This document shows, in pieces, positions 39,485-53,690 of a DNA stretch of 64,000 bases (positions are counted from its first letter, which is position 1; each line of letters starts with the position of its first letter). The translations under genes and the position numbers were made by a program. The DNA comes from Tubulanus polymorphus (taxonomy: Eukaryota; Nemertea; Palaeonemertea; Tubulaniformes; Tubulanidae): NCBI RefSeq assembly GCF_964204645.1, contig NC_134025.1, forward strand, positions 27,806,001 through 27,870,000. Direction: 5' to 3'. The notes below the pieces were generated by a model. The model saw nothing but the letters and a program-made list of their open reading frames with translations, had not been told where the DNA came from and ran no database searches.

Positions 39485-40902
39485 ATGAAGGGTGAACTGA
39501 TTTGTATCGTTGGAAGGTAAGTCTCGGAGGAATTTCCTTTTTCAGTCAAGGGATCAAAAATTTGTTTCGTTATGAATTGCTTTGTTTTAGTGGGTTGGTT
39601 GGTCGGAGTTGGGCAATGATATTTGCCTCTGCAGATTATGATGTTGTTTTGTACGACATCTCAGAGTCACAGACAACTAGTGCTATTGAAGATATTAAGC
39701 AACAGTTACAAAACCTTGAAAAGATAGGTTATTTGAAAGGGAAAAGCAATGCTGATCATCAATTTAGTTTGATTTCAACTTCAACTGATCTAGCGGCTGC
39801 TCTTAAAGGTGCAAAATATTGTCAGGTGAGACATAGCCTGGCATCTGTTTATCCATGTATGAAAGGAAAAAATTCGCATATTGACATGTAGGCCTGCCGG
39901 TTTAAAACTGAAATCCTATATCTTATTTCAGGAGTGTGTACCAGACGATGTAGAATTAAAGAAAAAGGTTCATTCACAAATCGATGAGCTAGCTGATGAC
40001 ACAACTATTGTAGGCAGTTCTTCTAGTTACCACTCGTGCTCTTCGATATCTGAACATTTAAAGCATAGAAATCGAGTAACAGTAGCTCATCCAGTAAGTC
40101 AAATCTTTAAGCGCCGCCTTAAATAGACGAATAAAGCCAGTTATTCGAGCTTCTCTTCATATTTCTTCAGATAAACCCTCCTTACTATGTGCCGCTAGTC
40201 GAGCTATCTCCAGCTCCATGGACGGACAAAAGTGTTGTGGAAAAAGCACGAGAAATAATGACTGAAATTGGACAAGCTCCAGTCGTCCTCGAAAAGGAAA
40301 TGATTAGCTATGCGGCCAACAGGTTGCAAGTTACACTACTGAATGAGTGTTTTCGACTTGTTGTTGTGAGTAGTCTTTTTAATCTATGAATTATATGAAG
40401 ACATTTCAAATATCAAGCACTTTAAATATAATAACAAGCACTTTAAATATTCTAGGATGGTGTAATGAATGTAGCCGATGTCGATACGTTAATGCATTGC
40501 GGGTTAGGACCAAGATACGCATTTTTAGGGCCCCTGGGCGTGGCTCATCTTAATGCTGATGGTAAGGGTTTGTAAACAATGGAACACAACCCAGATGAAT
40601 CAATGCTAAGGCAACCCATTTAACCCAATTGCTACATATATATTTCATGATGTCTGTAATATATATATCTTATAGGAATGAAATCTTGTTTTGAGAGGTA
40701 TGGTCCCGGTATAACAAGGACAACTAATTCATTTGGACCAAACCCGTGGTCTTTGGAGAGTCCTGGTGCTACAAAGATGATTAAAGAATTAGATGAAATG
40801 TTTCCACTTGATCAATTACAAGAACACCGTATGTGGAGAGATAGTAGACTGGCTGCTTTAGCTAAATTAAAATCTGATATGAAAGAATTAGACGAGGAAT
40901 GA
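39485..40902 (+). CDS. CRYL1: Lambda-crystallin homologue / L-gulonate 3-dehydrogenase, copy 2
   Basis: Exons 39485-39516, 39591-39825, 39932-40093, 40171-40365, 40456-40561 and 40676-40902, with phases identical to copy 1, give 957 nt and 318 aa. The NAD motif is GSGLVG; His142, Glu154 and Asn193 are kept. Differences include ISYAANRLQ where copy 1 has IGFGINRLQ, GSSSSYHSCSS in the active-site loop, and loss of one Val in NPWSLES (copies 1 and 3 have NPVWSLES), offset by an extra Glu at the C-terminus. Exon 3, intron 3 and exon 4 are almost identical to copy 1. The ATG directly follows CTTTCAG, an acceptor-like sequence, so a 5' UTR intron or spliced leader is possible. Confidence 0.94.
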
Positions 40903-41437
40903 TATTGTTCTAATCTGATGTTCAAATAAACTTGAGTTCACACTCAATTTGTTTGAACTACTTTTTATCAATCGTTTTACCTGTTTAAATTGTTTGTTTT
41001 ATTCCTCGCTCAAAGATATTCCTACTGATGAATCCACTCTTTTGGGGTAAAGTAAGTAATAAAAACTCGGATGACAAAAATATACATGCTGAATACTGTG
41101 TAGGACTACCATTGATAATCTCAGAATCAATTCGAACGATGATAACGCATTTTTATTGCAAGAATTAAGAATTCATGAACAACAGAAATCTCATGATCCT
41201 TAAATGAGGGCAACTATTCCAAAACAATACATTCATGCACAAGGTTGATACACATACATATGAATACGTAACAGGTTGTATGTATTTAGATACCATACGT
41301 TTTCTCATGTTTTGGCGCGTGGAATGTAGCATACCACTATACAGAGGTAGAAGATACGAGTTTTCTTGTACGCACACACAGAACTAAAAGGTATATCCGT
41401 TTAGTAATTCGAAGATGAAAATAAGCTTGATTCAGCT
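40903..41437. other. Spacer between CRYL1 copies 2 and 3
   Basis: Only 535 bp between stop and next start. It contains a candidate poly(A) signal AATAAA at 40925-40930. No other feature recognised. Confidence 0.6.
40925..40930 (+). terminator. Candidate poly(A) signal, CRYL1 copy 2
   Basis: AATAAA 23 nt after the stop codon of copy 2; an unusually short 3' UTR if used. Confidence 0.45.
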
Positions 41438-42824
41438 ATGAAGGGCGAAAAGATTTGCATCGTTGGGAGGTAAATTGTTGCTTATATTTTAGATTGCATT
41501 TTAGCTGCATTTGATTTTCAATCTCATAACCTTTTGAATACTTTTTTTTAGTGGATTGATCGGTCGGAGTTGGGCAATGATATTTGCCTCTGCGGATTAT
41601 AATGTTGTTTTGTATGACATCTCAGAGTCACAGACAAAAAGTGCTTTAGAAGATATAGGGAAACAGCTACACAATCTGGAAAAGAGAGGTTATTTAAAGG
41701 GGAAAACCAGTGCTGATCATCAATTTAGTTTAATTGCAACTTCTGCTGATCTCGCATCTGCTCTCAAAGGAGCAAAATATTGTCAGGTGAGACATAGCCT
41801 GGCATCTGTTTAATCCAAAGGCGTAGGAAAAGCATTTATTAACATTAACTGTTTGGAACTGGATTTTTTTTTCAGGAGTGTGTACCAGAAGATTTAGAAT
41901 TAAAGAAGAAAGTTCATTCACAAATCGATGAACTAGCTGATGAGACAACGATTGTAGGCAGTTCTTCGAGTTTTCTAGCGTGTTCGTTGATATCTGAACA
42001 TTTAAAGCATAGAAATCGCGTCACAATAGCTCATCCAGTAAGTCAAATTAAAATTCATATACAACCGAAAATTTAAAGACTCTTTATGAATTTTTTATGA
42101 CTATTTTTTCGTCATATTTCTTTAGGTAAACCCTCCATACTATATACCACTAGTTGAGCTATCTCCAGCTCCATGGACTGACAGAAATGTCGTGGAGAAA
42201 GCCCGAGCAATGATGACTGAAATCGGACAAGCTCCAGTTACTCTTAACAAGGAAATGATTGGCTTTGCAGCAAATAGGATACAATCTGCACTTCAGAATG
42301 AATGCTTTCGCCTTGTTGCTGTGAGTTTTTTAAATTGATAAATCATATCGATGAAAATCGTGCGCATCGAAATATCGTTGGCGATTTCAAAATTGTGTAA
42401 CTTTCAAGGACGGTGTAATGAATGTGGCTGATGTTGACACATTAATGCACAGTGGTTTAGGACCAAGATATGCCTTTTTAGGGCCGCTGTGCGTGAGTCA
42501 TCTAAATGGGGATGGTAAGTGTTTAGGAAACTGATGTATATCGATCAAATGTATTTTCATATATTTTTGGATTTGTAGAAGTCTTTTTTTCTTACAGGAA
42601 TGAAATCATATATTGAGAGGTATGGTCCTGGTATAACAAGAACAACTAATTCATTTGGACCAAATCCGGTGTGGTCTTTGGAGAGTCCTGGTGCTGCAAA
42701 GATGATTAAAGAATTAGATGAAATGTTTCCACTTCGTCAGTTACAAGATCATCGTATGTGGAGAGATAGTAGACTGGCTGCTTTAGCTAAATTAAAATCC
42801 GATATGAAAGAATTAGACGAATGA
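41438..42824 (+). CDS. CRYL1: Lambda-crystallin homologue / L-gulonate 3-dehydrogenase, copy 3
   Basis: Exons 41438-41469, 41552-41786, 41876-42037, 42126-42320, 42409-42514 and 42598-42824 with the same phases as copies 1 and 2 give 318 aa. NAD motif GSGLIG and catalytic His142 (AHPVNPPYY), Glu154 and Asn193 (FAANRIQ) are present, so it should be active. It is the most divergent copy: GSSSSFLACS in the loop, WTDRNVVEKARAMM, IQSALQNE, and GPLCVSHLNGDG where the others have GPLGVGHLNADG or GPLGVAHLNADG. Intron 3 is unlike the near-identical intron 3 of copies 1 and 2. Confidence 0.94.
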
Positions 42825-44730
42825 TAATTATATTTTTCACATACATCGCAGTCCCGTTAGCCGATGACATAATTACATTGCTTCAATCTTCAGTCACTGA
42901 TACGACGAATACCCGAAAAATGCAAAAATAACAAATCATACATCAAAGAATAGACATTTTATTGCTAAAATTTAGATATCAAACAAGTACCATAGGAGAA
43001 CAACATTAAATAGAGGAATGTCCCAAAACTTGTTATGGGGACTAATCCAAAACAATTTATACAACTATTGCTATTGAGAATTCAATACGTCCTAAACCTA
43101 TTCCACAGATGTTATAGTTTCATTCATTTACAATCTTCATTGCAAATCGATGTGGTATGTAAAATAAATATTCTTGAGCAAAAGGCTGGCTATACTATGT
43201 TTACTACACACATGATTTACTAATCTTTTTTCTTATTTCAATACCTAATATAATTTTCAATGGATATGAAATGCTATTAAAAACATACTAGATGAGGTTT
43301 TAACCGATGATTCAAATGAGTATTGTATTTGATTTGAGCTTCATTATTTTCGAGCCTGCTTTTGTCATTAAACGTTAAAACAAAACTGTACAATCTAAGC
43401 ATCCGCTGCTAATACAGGTCAATAATCAAAAAGAGGTATAATCTTCATTAAAACATATACAATACTTCAGGTTATCAGTTCTAGAATCCATGAGAAAGAT
43501 GCTATCAACTATTAGTCATGTAGATATAAAATATTTACCGTATAAATGTCATAGTATCTAATATGAGTATGACACATCGCTTTTTCAACACCTAAGTTCG
43601 TGAATGAAGCATGCTAGATACAGTACATAGTAAACAATTAGAAATTCAATATAAAACATTATGAGAACAGATGCTGTCTGATAGACTATCAATAAGATAC
43701 AGAACTATACTATTTGAAAAAGACATCAATAAAGTTTGAATAAAACTTTTCACCATCACATAATTAAGATATTTACCGCTCCATCGATTCTACAGCAGAT
43801 GTACATAGAACTATGATGGAATAGTTCTATGGTAAAATCCAGATGCTGTATTTGAAAAACGGTTTATGAAGCGTAAAGGAACATATTTACGAGTACATAA
43901 CGTATTTCCTGTTACCAACACAACAAACATCAATCAAATAAATACCTTCTTTACGTTGTATTCATTAATATATATATCCCTTCAACTTTGATTAGAAAAT
44001 GTATTAAATTGTCAAATCGCACATTGCATATTCGATGTTGGTCTATACTAACCAGTACATTATCGTGATGAATAAAACTGGTATGAAAATCGCTATCAGT
44101 TTATAAAACTGGAGAAGAATTAATGAAGTAACATTCAAAAGTTTATTACTGCTACCCTTTAGGGATGATTGTATGATAAAAATCTATCTATGGATAGTTG
44201 TGACTGTTGTCCCGTAATCATGTGAACAGATGTTGGTATTTTAAAACCGTTAAAATTTCTTTACTCGAAGAAATCAGAAAACTCATCATTTAACCTTTCA
44301 TTCGGTGACTATTCCCAGAAAGCGAGTAGGTGGTGGATACATACATATAAACAGCTACATTTGAACATGTATTGTACACCGAACAACTGATGTATCTAGA
44401 GACAATATTCTTGAAGGTGGAACATTACGAAAAGATGGGTCGCGGTAATTTTCAGCCATTTTTAAGCAATAAACCATCAAAAATACTTTTCTTTATGTCA
44501 TTTTGATCAAACGCAGTACAGTTTCTTTATCTTTGTCACACTTTCATTTGATACATAATCCATTAATACAGCATCGTGAATGTGAAATATGGTACATGTA
44601 TATTTGAAATGATATATGATCGCAATATAAGCCATTCTTCATTCGGAATCTCGAGCTATTTGAAGCCGTTGTCATCTTTCAGTGCGGTACTCATCATATC
44701 ACAGGATACCATCATCTAAAATTCATCGTT
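42825..44730. other. Convergent spacer between CRYL1 copy 3 and the macro-domain gene
   Basis: About 1.9 kb of AT-rich DNA holding the 3' UTRs of two converging genes. No coding exon, RNA gene or transposon recognised. Confidence 0.55.
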
Positions 44731-47700
44731 CTAATTCAACATTGGATACTGAAACATAAAACGAAGACTGAAAATATCACGATTCTCGATGTTTATTTCA
44801 ACATCTATAGTTTCAATTCAAACTAACCTCAGACATGGTTTCGTGGTCGTAGTGCATATACATCAAATGTGTTGGATGTAAGAGCTTTTTATGCTTTCCT
44901 AATTCAAAGATTTCATACGCCCGACGCATCTATATAAATAGAATGATACAATATATCTATCATTTGTAGAACCCTGAAGAAATATAAGGTTTTATATCAT
45001 GTATGCAATCTATTGAAGCTACTTTTAAATTATATATCAAAAACAAACCTGGTAAGCGCATCGTTTCGCTGGCATACGTCCTACAGCTGTACCAAGCCCA
45101 GGACATAAAACAGTTCGAATTGGATCTTCTGGATGGGTTTTATTATGTTTTTGTACTGAAATGAAAAAGTTTATTCGATTGAAGAGTTTATAAATATCTA
45201 GATGAACGGTAATTTCCTCTGCTTCCAGATGTGTTATGAAAATAAAATAGAGGATCTGATCTTATCTCTTATTGGAAATTGATTCAATGTTTTGTATTTA
45301 TGGAAATCATATTCTTCAACCTTTGATTTATCAAACTGTCAGGTATTCTGTCATAGAATAATTCACGTTCTGTTCATTATGATCGATTAGTGAATTAATG
45401 TGAATACCGGTACATCATCCATCAGTCTCCAACTACTTTCACAATTTCTACTCGATTTGAAAAAAAAATTCAATCTATTTCAACATCGCGCGATTCTATC
45501 AGTTTAACTGCGTGACATGTCGCTGCCAAGTCTTGAAGAGTTACTGATGTAGGAAAGATTTGTATTTGGAGATCATCGCAGAGCTAACTGAAGTCCTGCG
45601 CAAACATATATTCATCGTGATAACAAGAATCGGTAGTGTAAGAGAAGTGTACTTCAGGTATAGCTCAATCAACAATACATTGATTGACCATGTATTGATT
45701 GTGCAGGGGTGAAAATGGCAGAATGTTCGATAGCTAATCATCGCAGATTCTACTTTCACATCACATACCGGTCGGTACTCCTTTGAGATTCATCAGTTAA
45801 GCTTAAAAATTTCTTTGACGACATTACACGCTATGAAATTATTTGTCATGGATTGTTCTGCAGTTTTGCGCAGCGCTTTAACTTTCAAATCACTTAGCTA
45901 TTCATTCAACTACACTCTGTATCAAATCAATCGCCTTACTAACGCGAAACCACAATAAATCTATATAAGATTTCCAATATTAGATTGAAATATGAGATTT
46001 GATTCAATGACTATTCGCGTGTACACAACCGATGTTCTCCTATAGTGAGTTACCTGATAAAATCACAGCTCTGAACGCAAGATACGAATTCACAGTTTCC
46101 TGGACATCCAGAGGAACGCGCATTGTTGGAGCGGAAATTAGATATCTAATAGGCTGTCCATCATTACAACTTCTCCATTCAGCTGTCAAATCTGATGGTA
46201 CCACGTGATTCTCAAATATTGGCAATACGATTGCTTGGCCCTAAAATAAAAAGAGTTAAGAGACTTTAACCCCTAGATCGATCGGATGATTTTGTCCTTG
46301 AAAGTGACGCAAGATGTCTTCAATACTGAGACAGAATACAAGCTTAATGAACACTTGATTAAAGGGGAAGTAATGGCCTGACAAATAATGTCTATTCAGA
46401 TTCTGAAGCTTCCTGGTCGGTTGAGGAGGATGTGGACCTCGAAACTAAAAGAACATGTTAATGCATCAGTCCGGATGATTGCCATTAATCTTCGTTTGCG
46501 TTTTGTTCAGAATCGACCGACCGACGTAGCTAACATTCAACACGTTTCATTTAGATTATATTATCGACATCACTATTTTTCAGCGGAGAATAGTATTTCG
46601 GATGAAAATGACCTGGAATTCATCAACGGCACTGAAATATTTACCACTAATAATTCACCGTCATATTCATCTTGTATAATGTGCTGTAGTCGTTCAGACC
46701 TGCAAGATACAAGTGACCATCATCAACTGATAATTCCGCATCAACACATTCAACATCAGACAGCACTCAGAGATCAAGGGAATATTACTCGATCAACACT
46801 CGGCGATGCCACGAAGCTTGTTCAGCCCTCTTTTTTTAATGTTCTGGAATCATAGATCCAGCAGAACCTACAGGAAGGAAGGAGTCAATACTCAACTTTC
46901 TCAGGCTAGGGTATATAATACAGTGTAATAAAGAAAAAACCCAGTTTTTATTGCAAGTACCCTGGAGGAACAAAGTCTCTTAGGGTACCATCGAAAATGT
47001 TGAAGGATGATAAGGGAAATTAACAGTTCTTTTTTTATTTCATGAATGCAGATTATTGATATTCAATCACCAGAACCTAGTCAGCTTTAGCTTTGTTTGG
47101 ATTAGATTATTTACCTGACGAAAATCAACACAAAGCGTGACGGACATATCAATCATAGCGGTATCGATCTACGCAAAAAACAGTTCAATTATGTAGATCG
47201 CAGTCAATACAGGAGAGTTCTCGCCAATTTCTGCTGAAACCACCTGATCTCCAGTAAAGCCTTTCACGTCAGAATGACGCTAATTTTGAAAAGGCAAGGT
47301 TCAACATACGGGTAGGAACCAGAGGCACTTCGACATAAACCTGCCCAAAATCACACCGAGACCCTCCAAGCTAAGTAAACGCTCTAAGATCGTTTGATCT
47401 ATAATCTTTTTCATAATATTTCATCACTGGTACTGTATGTTTTTATACATTATTGAAGACTAGCTATTGTCTAATGATGAGAATACACTGTTACGAGGTT
47501 ACAGTAAGCTGATTACGCTAATGTACCAGAATATATAAAACTGGTTGCGTCTTGTGAAACTGAATTACTGAATCTGTTCCCTCTGGGACCGCATTACTGA
47601 TCTTGTTTTCGTACGAATTCGACAGAATCAACAGAGCAAGAAACATTAGTTTCCAGTTGTGAATAACAAGAAAATGACATCGATGCGAGGTATATAACGC

Positions 47701-49494
47701 AGGTTTTAACTGGCCAGGAGCAGTTGTTCTCTCGCTGTGAGAGGTGATAAATCTAGCGACGAAACAGCTGTGAGAATCAGTCCTTGGTAATATAACAAAT
47801 TGATTATTACCAGGCTATGATGACTCGTAGTTAGATAAAGCTAGCCAACTCCGCAGAGTAAACTTACAATTGTTTTCCGAAGTGTTTGGTATATACGGCA
47901 TCTATCCCTCCATCCATAAATCCGAATGAATTAGCAGGGGAAACCTGAAATTTTTTAATTGTTAGATTGATTAGGGACTACGACGAAAGATGCATCTAGC
48001 CACTTTAAATACATCAATCATTATTTTTCCTACGATGATTTTTACTCTTTTTCGCTTTTTCAATCATCTCGAATTTACTGCTCGAAATCCACCGATGATT
48101 TTACGCTGGAAAGATTCCAATTCAACATTGAACAGTTTAAAGGTGAATACAGTGCACCAGTATCCGGTATTTAAAGCGGTCTAGACATGAACAAACTGGT
48201 GATGATTAGAAGATAGCTGTAATAATTATAGCCACCGTAATGAGTAAATGTCCAGTAATTTTCATCGCCACAAGGCAAATGGAAAATCAATGCTTTCAGG
48301 TAATCAAATCAAGCCCAGACATTCACTACTGTTAATTGAAGTATGATAGTATCCTGTTATAAACATTCGATATTTGGTCGGTTGATTGCATAGAAATCTA
48401 ATAGATTATATCAACATTCGACATCAATTTATCTGATGCAAGATTTTGCAGCTGCTCCACATCGAGCAACTGATGTATAACTGAATGAATGGCAGGATCG
48501 TGAATCAGTACATAAATGCAACACATTGAAGTTTTCATACTGAAAATCTTCATATCAATAATTATCATCTTAAAGAAATGTTTCTGGTCTTTCTCATAAA
48601 TTTCGCTGTATCGAGCATCCGTACCCAATCTGTCCAGTTGTTGCTATGGAAACACAACACACACTTCCGATTTAAAGGTAAGATGAAAGGATGAGTTAAT
48701 TCATGGTGGAACCTTGTTTGTTCCTCAGTGATGAGGCATTGATTTAACCTTTTATTTTAGGAACCAAACGTTGAGTGTATCGCACAGTTACAACTCAGAA
48801 CACTGCATCGCTCAGTAAGTAACCGGACTGTTGTTCAGTTTCACTGTCACTATCAGATATTTCACAGACCACAGGCGAGGTGGATCCACCCTCCCAAGCA
48901 CTGCTCAACGCAATATCACAGCATCACAGAGGTGTGCGGGCCATCCCCTAGGAAATTTTGAAATTCTATCACATCTGATGCAACGCGAGCATCTCTGGGA
49001 ACATCAAATTAAATCTTCATCACATTCGAAATAATAAAGCAAAGCGGATCATATTTCTATCCACGCGAGTTTAGCTGACACGGTAATGGCAGTAGGCTGG
49101 ATCTACTGTGGTACCATAAATGGTCAAAGCCCAGCCTCGATAATACATGCTAAAGCTACACTTAGACGGGTGTCTTGAGTAGTCCTAGCCCTACCCCTTC
49201 ACTAAATTCAATATAAACAAGATACTTACAATGGCATCAGCAGCTGGACCATCCTGGAATATATCCCCTTTATGAACCTGTAAATAAAATGAATGGTCAT
49301 CTTAATATAGCTTATATAACTGCAAAAGATAATATTCCATAGAGCCTACATTAGAAATATCACATTTGATTACTAGGTTTAGCAACTTAAAGTCCTACCT
49401 GTACTTGGTCGTAATAGTTGACAAACTGCTCATTCCAAGCATCAATTAATTCTGGTTTAACATCACACAATTTGTACACTACAGTCCCATCCAT
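44731..49494 (-). CDS. Macro-domain protein (ADP-ribose binding)
   Basis: Macro domains bind or hydrolyse ADP-ribose derivatives. Exons read: 49399-49494, 49230-49277, 47868-47944, 47115-47168, 46054-46240, 45049-45155, 44828-44929, 44731-44748. Recognisable blocks in order are VHKGDIF, VSPANSFGFMDGGIDAVYTK (the ADP-ribose loop), GQAIVLPIF, YLISAPTMRVPLDVQETVNS, and CPGLGTAVGRMPAKRCAYQM; the protein ends MSEYPMLN. The set resembles stand-alone Appr-1-p processing proteins of bacteria, phages and some invertebrates. One junction fails: exon 47868-47944 leaves in phase 2 while 47115-47168 is open only in phase 0, so the frame is off by one base. Total is about 230 aa. Starts 977 bp from ACAT1, head to head. 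Confidence 0.8.
46388..46855 (+). other. Unrecognised 155-codon ORF antisense in a macro-gene intron
   Basis: An open frame of 155 codons on the plus strand inside intron 4 of the minus-strand macro-domain gene. It is one of the longer uninterrupted frames here and resembles no family I know. There is no poly(A) tract, terminal repeat or convincing splice site around it. It may be chance or a decayed retroposon. Confidence 0.15.
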
Positions 49495-50470
49495 TGCGTC
49501 AATTCATTCAGTTTATTTTCCAAGGGTGATTTCTCCTAGTTTTTCAATCAACAATGAACCACTGAAATATAGGAAAACGTATTGGCCTAGTCACTATTTT
49601 CAGCATATGTCATTTTAATCAAAGAAATAATTTCCGATTAGAAATTTAAACTGTTGTCACCAATGATCTCTACTACAAAAGGGAATCAGACAATTGAGCA
49701 ATTCAAGATAAAGGGTGCAAATAGCAATAGGCTAAAAAGATACCTTCTCTTGGCCGGATAACTTAATTGTATCTAACTGCAATAAAAATGTTTCATTTCT
49801 ATAGCCTAACTACCGGTTATTGTTCAGCTTGATCATGATTTAAAAAAAAAAAACTTATGTACAGGTAGATAGCAGCAGGCTGGGTCAACTTTTATGCACA
49901 GAAGAAATGAAACAAGGTATATCCTTTTAAAGCAAGTATCATAAAACTACTAAACCAAAAATATGCAGGTTTAAAAATAGCAAGCGTGCACTGCACATCG
50001 AGTGCACATCACAGAGCTGACCAGAGTTGGTCAACAACTAACGAACGATCACATTAACTGAACAAACGCTAGAAACAGTGTCAAGTTTTTTTCTGTCCAA
50101 CTATATTATATAAGAATAACAAAAAAAACAAACGTTTTCATAAGCTGATGATAATGTAACTACCGTACCATGAAGACTCGCCCTGTTAAAGCAGCTCGTT
50201 CCAGTGATAATCCAAGCCCCAGCACTAGCAGCAAGCAGTGAACTGAAGAACTGTCAAAATGACGGGCACCTGCAACTTGGGAAATCCCTTTTCATAATCT
50301 CTAAATCATTCATAGAATTCTTTAAATTGCGATCTTATTTCAGTTCATGATGAAGTTATTATATCTGTAAACATAAGATTTTAGTATCATAGCAGATATA
50401 CAATATCTATGTTACCAGTATATTGAGTATATTGCAAAAATCAATCATTTAGGAAGAGACTAAATACAAG
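49495..50470. promoter_or_regulatory. Bidirectional spacer between macro-domain gene and ACAT1
   Basis: Under 1 kb between two head-to-head start codons, so a shared or overlapping promoter region is likely. No TATA box or specific site could be assigned. Confidence 0.4.
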
Positions 50471-53273
<2,803 letters not shown>

Positions 53274-53437
53274 ATTTCTGGAATATTGAAAATAAGATTT
53301 AAGATGTGCTATGATTTCTTCACTTTTGAGTGAATCTAGAGTCAAGATCTGAATCATTATAGTTCGAAATCCGTAATGATTTTGTGGTATTGTTTGTTGG
53401 TTGTAATAGGAAGGTGTTTGTGATATATATGCGTGTA

Positions 53438-53443
53438 AATAAA
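53438..53443 (+). terminator. Candidate poly(A) signal of ACAT1
   Basis: AATAAA about 165 nt after the ACAT1 stop; a second AATAAA follows at 53464-53469. Confidence 0.5.
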
Positions 53444-53681
53444 TCATACTGATATTATCAGCAAATAAATCGCTATGAGGTTTGGATTAACTGTTTTGCC
53501 TGTCGGTTCGTGATTGGCTCCATCCAAGAAGTGCCCCCGAGAGAGAAAAGGATAGGTGATCTATTTATTTATTGCTGGAGGCGGTATATGAATCCCCTTT
53601 TGTGGCGAGATCCATAACAACACGGATGCGTCGTATGAATTGCTTTTGTGTGACGGGTGCGTCTATAAAGTACATTCAAAC

Positions 53682-53690
53682 TTTCCCGCC
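53682..53690 (+). promoter_or_regulatory. Consensus E2F site upstream of the E2F7/8 gene
   Basis: TTTCCCGCC matches the classical E2F binding site (TTTSSCGC). An inverted related site GGCGGGA lies 18 bp on (53709-53715), and TTTTCGCGCG at 53928-53937 is a further match. All are in the GC-richer region preceding the atypical E2F gene. E2F7/8 genes in other animals are E2F targets, so feedback is plausible. Confidence 0.55.

Noticed and set aside
48398-48628. Minus-strand ORF in the macro-gene intron, preceded by an acceptor-like CCATAG
   Set aside because: The neighbouring exons (49230-49277 and 47868-47944) join directly in phase 0 at DAI|VSPANS, a conserved macro motif, so no exon belongs here; the ORF has no donor and no recognisable domain.
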